DNA of 8,805 nt from Bacillota bacterium (GTDB lineage Bacteria; Bacillota; UBA4882; UBA8346). This document shows, piece by piece, positions 6,271 through 8,805 of the stretch. The stretch covers positions 1-8,805 of the forward strand of contig DNPQ01000421.1 of assembly GCA_003501335.1 (NCBI GenBank), given 5' to 3'. Position numbers and translations under genes: made by a program. The notes under the pieces are model-generated. The model was not told where the DNA came from. It did no database searches and was given only the letters and a program-made list of their open reading frames with translations. Every line of letters begins with the position of its first letter. Within the stretch, counting starts at the first letter, position 1.

Positions 6271-7385
6271 AGTCGTGACTCCAGCTCTTGATAAAGTCTA
6301 AGTAAACTTTGTTTAGCAATATCCCAATTATACTTCAAAGCTGCTGCTTGAAAGCTGCGCTCCGACTCCCGCTGCCATAAATCGGCATCGAAATATTTAT
6401 CTAAGACTTGGCGGATGGAGGTAGTTTCTAAATCCGCCAAAACCGAGCCGCAATTTTGGGTCCGGACAATCTCGGCGATTTCTCCGACATTAGTCGTTAG
6501 AATGGGTCTTCCCGAAGCAAGGGCCATAAACAACAGATTGGGTGTACTGTATTGGTTATTGGCATAGGTACAGTCAATTCCGTAATAAACCAAATGGGAC
6601 TGATCAATCAGGGCTCGCGCTTCCGATTGGGGCTTATAACCGGCAAAAATAATATTGGTACTCGATCCAGCCAATTCCCGCCAACGGGACTCTTCCGCTC
6701 CGGCTCCGACTATCGTAAACTGATAGCGAGGATCGCCGGATACGGCCTGAATCACCGGGGCAATCAACCTATCCCTGTTTAAACCGCCAACATAAATAAT
6801 CTTCAAAGGCGGGACAGAAGGCGGTGAAACCGGCTTCGTCAAAGTTAATGATTTATAGTTTCCAACCACAACGACCCGAGGGGCTCGCATTTTTTGGTAA
6901 TGACGGGCCAGGATCTCGCCCACTGTAATTACAGCGGTAGTTTTGGGAACCAGGGAAGCTTCCATCCTCCGGATTAAAAAAACCAGCCATGATGGAAACA
7001 AATGGGCGACCATATCCGGATAAGACTCATGGGCATCAAAAACCACCGGTATATGGAACTTGCGGCCAAACTTCAATCCGGGCTCCAAAGTATCCAAATC
7101 ATGGCAATGAATGATATCCGCCGGATGTTCATGCAAAAAGGCCGCAGCGGCCCCCCAAAATTCCCGAAATTTAAATATCTGCAACGGTCCCCGGCTGTAA
7201 GTGGTATTAATCTTGCAGCGAATGACTTCTACTCCCTGGTAATCTTCTACCGGCGGCAATTCACCGGTCCGGTCCCAGGCAAAAATAGTCACCTGATGCC
7301 CATCTTCCGTCAAGGCCAGAGCTTCAGCCGCCACACGCGGGTCGGGCGCAAAACCATTAGATAGTAGCATCACAATTTTCATCAT
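6267..7385 (-). CDS. GT4-family glycosyltransferase with altered donor-binding motif
   Basis: A GT-B type glycosyltransferase of 372 residues, acting in the cytoplasm or at the membrane face on the growing glycan. The N-terminal half has SNGFAPDPRVAAEA at 9-22, HCHDLDTL at 93-100 and FDAHES at 116-121, a pattern typical of GT4 subfamilies in surface polysaccharide clusters. The C-terminal half has YVGGLNRDR at 198-206, VGAGAEE at 226-232 and STPNLLFMALASGRPI at 280-295. In most relatives this last motif reads SPNKLFEYMA-like; here the Lys is Leu and the Glu is Met, so residues usually contacting the nucleotide diphosphate sugar are missing. The rest is intact and uninterrupted. Two consecutive ATG codons (7385 and 7382) are possible starts; GGAG lies 4 and 7 bases upstream respectively, and either overlaps the TGA of the preceding gene. 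The donor and acceptor are unknown. Confidence 0.85.
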   Translation of the reverse strand: MMKIVMLLSNGFAPDPRVAAEALALTEDGHQVTIFAWDRTGELPPVEDYQGVEVIRCKINTTYSRGPLQIFKFREFWGAAAAFLHEHPADIIHCHDLDTLEPGLKFGRKFHIPVVFDAHESYPDMVAHLFPSWLVFLIRRMEASLVPKTTAVITVGEILARHYQKMRAPRVVVVGNYKSLTLTKPVSPPSVPPLKIIYVGGLNRDRLIAPVIQAVSGDPRYQFTIVGAGAEESRWRELAGSSTNIIFAGYKPQSEARALIDQSHLVYYGIDCTYANNQYSTPNLLFMALASGRPILTTNVGEIAEIVRTQNCGSVLADLETTSIRQVLDKYFDADLWQRESERSFQAAALKYNWDIAKQSLLRLYQELESRL

Positions 7386-8476
7386 TTTTCTCCATTCCCG
7401 CTGCGTGTATTTTGGATATCCGGACGGTCCTTAACCTGGGCAACGTAGAATTCCCTTACCGGCCGAAACTGTTCCTCCCAAATGGCGCGCTCCAAAATGA
7501 TTTCGCGGTTTTTAGCGGCCGCCATTTCACGGAAACCCCGGTCAACAATTGCCCGACGCAAAACGGAAGCCAAATCGCTAAAATCCGATTTTACATAAAG
7601 GCCGTTCACCCCACCGGCGACCCAATCATGATAAGCCGGCAAATCGGATAAAATCGGTAAACAGCCGGCTGCCATTGCTTCCAGCAAACTAACCGGAGTG
7701 GCGTCACTGGAAGGAATGCTAATCATCAAATCGCTTTCTGCCAGTCGTTCCATAGATTCCTGCGGCGTTACCATACCCCAGAAACGGATGCTGTCCCCCA
7801 ATCCGGTTTGGGCGGCCTTATTTTCCAACCTCGGAGTCAAACTGCCCGATCCCAGCAGCCACAATTCCAGCTCCGGGTGATCTTTTTTTATTTGCCCAAA
7901 GGCTTCAATAATTACTTGAATATTATAAAGCGGTTCATGCAACCGTGGAGAACAAAGGATCACCCGCAATGGATCTTTGGCAGCTTTGGCCAGTTTCAGA
8001 TACCTCTGCCGCTCAATACCAAAGAGTACCGTCATCAGTTGCTCCGGTTTCGCCCCATAAGCGACTAATTCATCCTTGACCTGGATGCTGTCGGAGGTAA
8101 TGAGGGCCGCTTTGCGAATTAAAATTTTAGTCAGACACCGGATGAAAAAGGATTGTTTCGGTTTCACCAAAATGTCGGAACCCCAGGCTGTAATCACAAG
8201 GGGTGCTACTCCACTAAACCAAGCATATAAAGCATGGGCCCCAAATTGGTGCGCATGAATAATATCCGGCTTGATCCGGCGAATCAGACGCCGGACTCTC
8301 CAGCCGTATTTAGGAAAACCGGTTAAGGATAAAGGATGAACAATAACCCTGGCGCCCGGAACTTCCCCCGGCCAATGAGATATTACGATAATCTCCCAAT
8401 TTAAATCCGTACAGCCGCTGACCCATTTTAAAGTATGAGGACTCCTGGCATCGGCTAAGAAACAAATTTTCGGCAA
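7382..8476 (-). CDS. GT4-family glycosyltransferase (TTG start)
   Basis: A full-length GT-B glycosyltransferase of 364 residues, probably adding a sugar to the lipid-linked glycan at the cytoplasmic face of the membrane. The opening KICFLADARSPHTLKWV is typical of this GT4 group. HAHQFG (74-79) and AWGSDIL (97-103) lie in the acceptor half. CSPRLHEPLYNI (175-186), LLGSGSL (207-213) and SSDATPVSLLEAMAAGCLPI (256-275) lie in the donor half; Glu266 is the conserved second Glu of the E-x7-E motif and Asp258 stands at the first position. The start is a TTG at 8476, chosen because the protein then begins where the family begins. GGGAG is 12 bases upstream, which is far. A GTG 14 codons further upstream, near 8518, is in frame but overlaps an inverted repeat and would add residues unlike the family. 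The stop overlaps the next gene by four bases. Confidence 0.87.
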   Translation of the reverse strand: MPKICFLADARSPHTLKWVSGCTDLNWEIIVISHWPGEVPGARVIVHPLSLTGFPKYGWRVRRLIRRIKPDIIHAHQFGAHALYAWFSGVAPLVITAWGSDILVKPKQSFFIRCLTKILIRKAALITSDSIQVKDELVAYGAKPEQLMTVLFGIERQRYLKLAKAAKDPLRVILCSPRLHEPLYNIQVIIEAFGQIKKDHPELELWLLGSGSLTPRLENKAAQTGLGDSIRFWGMVTPQESMERLAESDLMISIPSSDATPVSLLEAMAAGCLPILSDLPAYHDWVAGGVNGLYVKSDFSDLASVLRRAIVDRGFREMAAAKNREIILERAIWEEQFRPVREFYVAQVKDRPDIQNTRSGNGEK

Positions 8477-8504
8477 TTTTCTGCTAAACTCCCATCCATA
8501 TATG

Positions 8505-8518
8505 CGTGCCCAGGCACG
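8505..8518. repeat. Short inverted repeat in the 48-base gap between two glycosyltransferase genes
   Basis: CGTGCC and GGCACG are perfect inverted arms of 6 bases around a 2-base centre (5-pair stem with a 4-base loop if folded). It lies 6 bases past the stop of the upstream gene on the minus strand and has no following U run, so it is not a standard terminator. It could fold near the 5' end of the next coding region, or be chance. Confidence 0.4.
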
Positions 8519-8524
8519 GTAATA

Positions 8525-8805
8525 TTAACTTCCACTTTTCGATAATAAACGATTAAAATGCGCAACCAATTCCCGAGTTTCGGCTTCAATATTCAATTCT
8601 TTTCGGAAAAGCCTGGTTTTGGACTCATCGGTTACCCATTTTCCATGATAAAAATCATTATAACACTGTTTTAAAATTTCAGCTATTTTCCCATATTCCA
8701 GGTCCGCCAGACTCACCAAATTGTAACCGGCCGCGTAACGTTCCAATAAACCCCGAAGCTCCTCAAAATCAGGGACAACCGCCAAAATCATCCGCCCGCT
8801 GGCCA
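8525..8805 (-). CDS. C-terminal end of a probable GT4-family glycosyltransferase (partial, 5' end beyond window)
   Basis: The reading frame is open to the right edge of the window, giving 92 residues before the TAA at 8525. The internal ATG at 8791 is probably not the start, because the residues before it (ASGR) continue a familiar pattern: ASGRMILAVVPDFEELRGLL matches the end of the KLFEYLASGRPILA-type motif of GT4 enzymes. It is followed by GYNLVSLADLEYGKIAEIL, the usual residues of the last Rossmann unit, and a C-terminal helix ending in LVAHFNRLL, as in many GT4 proteins. No catalytic residues are in view. It lies 48 bases upstream of the next glycosyltransferase in the same direction and is most likely part of the same operon. 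Assignment rests on a short segment without a search. Confidence 0.6.
   Translation of the reverse strand, partial: ASGRMILAVVPDFEELRGLLERYAAGYNLVSLADLEYGKIAEILKQCYNDFYHGKWVTDESKTRLFRKELNIEAETRELVAHFNRLLSKSGS

Noticed and set aside
7002..7364. 120-residue open frame on the plus strand
   Set aside because: It lies wholly opposite a well-supported GT4 gene and its composition is that of a reversed coding strand.
8460..8502. Possible 14-codon leader peptide starting at an ATG near 8502
   Set aside because: It overlaps the glycosyltransferase start in another frame, has no clear ribosome binding site and no attenuator-like features.
1..8805. Search for CRISPR arrays, tRNAs, transposons, toxin-antitoxin or defence genes
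   Set aside because: No regularly spaced repeats, cloverleaf sequences, transposase motifs or defence-family motifs were seen; almost all of the window is accounted for by sugar-metabolism genes.

Overview
This window is a dense, single-direction block of genes, all on the minus strand. It holds the distal half of a cell-surface polysaccharide (or glycan) biosynthesis cluster, followed downstream by a diaminopimelate decarboxylase gene. Strong GGAGG-type ribosome binding sites, two clear TTG starts, moderate GC (about 45% by eye), overlapping stop/start junctions and a clostridial-looking LysA suggest a Firmicutes/Clostridia-type bacterium. That placement is an inference; no rRNA or other phylogenetic marker is present.

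Layout in transcription order (right to left): the C-terminal end of a probable GT4 glycosyltransferase (8525-8805, cut by the window edge); a GT4 glycosyltransferase with a TTG start (7382-8476); a second GT4 enzyme (6267-7385); a third, WbuB-like GT4 enzyme (5053-6270); a small membrane-bound phosphoglycosyl transferase (4455-5063); a WecD-like GNAT sugar N-acetyltransferase (3665-4438); a DegT/WbpE-like PLP sugar aminotransferase with a TTG start (2487-3593); and a non-hydrolysing UDP-HexNAc 2-epimerase (1432-2487). A 241-base gap (1191-1431) carries a plausible promoter and then leads into the PLP-dependent diaminopimelate decarboxylase (1-1190, C-terminus off the window).

Read together, the epimerase, aminotransferase and acetyltransferase make or modify an N-acetylated amino-sugar nucleotide. 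The phosphoglycosyl transferase would load the first sugar phosphate onto undecaprenyl phosphate at the inner face of the membrane. The three to four GT4 enzymes would then extend the lipid-linked oligosaccharide. The 4,6-dehydratase or 6-dehydrogenase/3-oxidase needed to feed the aminotransferase, and the flippase and polymerase, are not in this window. Many junctions overlap (7382-7385, 6267-6270, 5053-5063, 2487), so these genes are very probably one operon whose promoter lies beyond the right edge.

I found no RNA genes, CRISPR arrays, insertion sequences or phage genes. The cluster is of a recognisable type. The points most worth a second look are the exact amino sugar being made (WbpE/WbpI-like enzymes paired with a WecD-like GNAT), the altered nucleotide-binding motif in the 6267-7385 glycosyltransferase, and a perfect 18-bp palindrome inside the operon.
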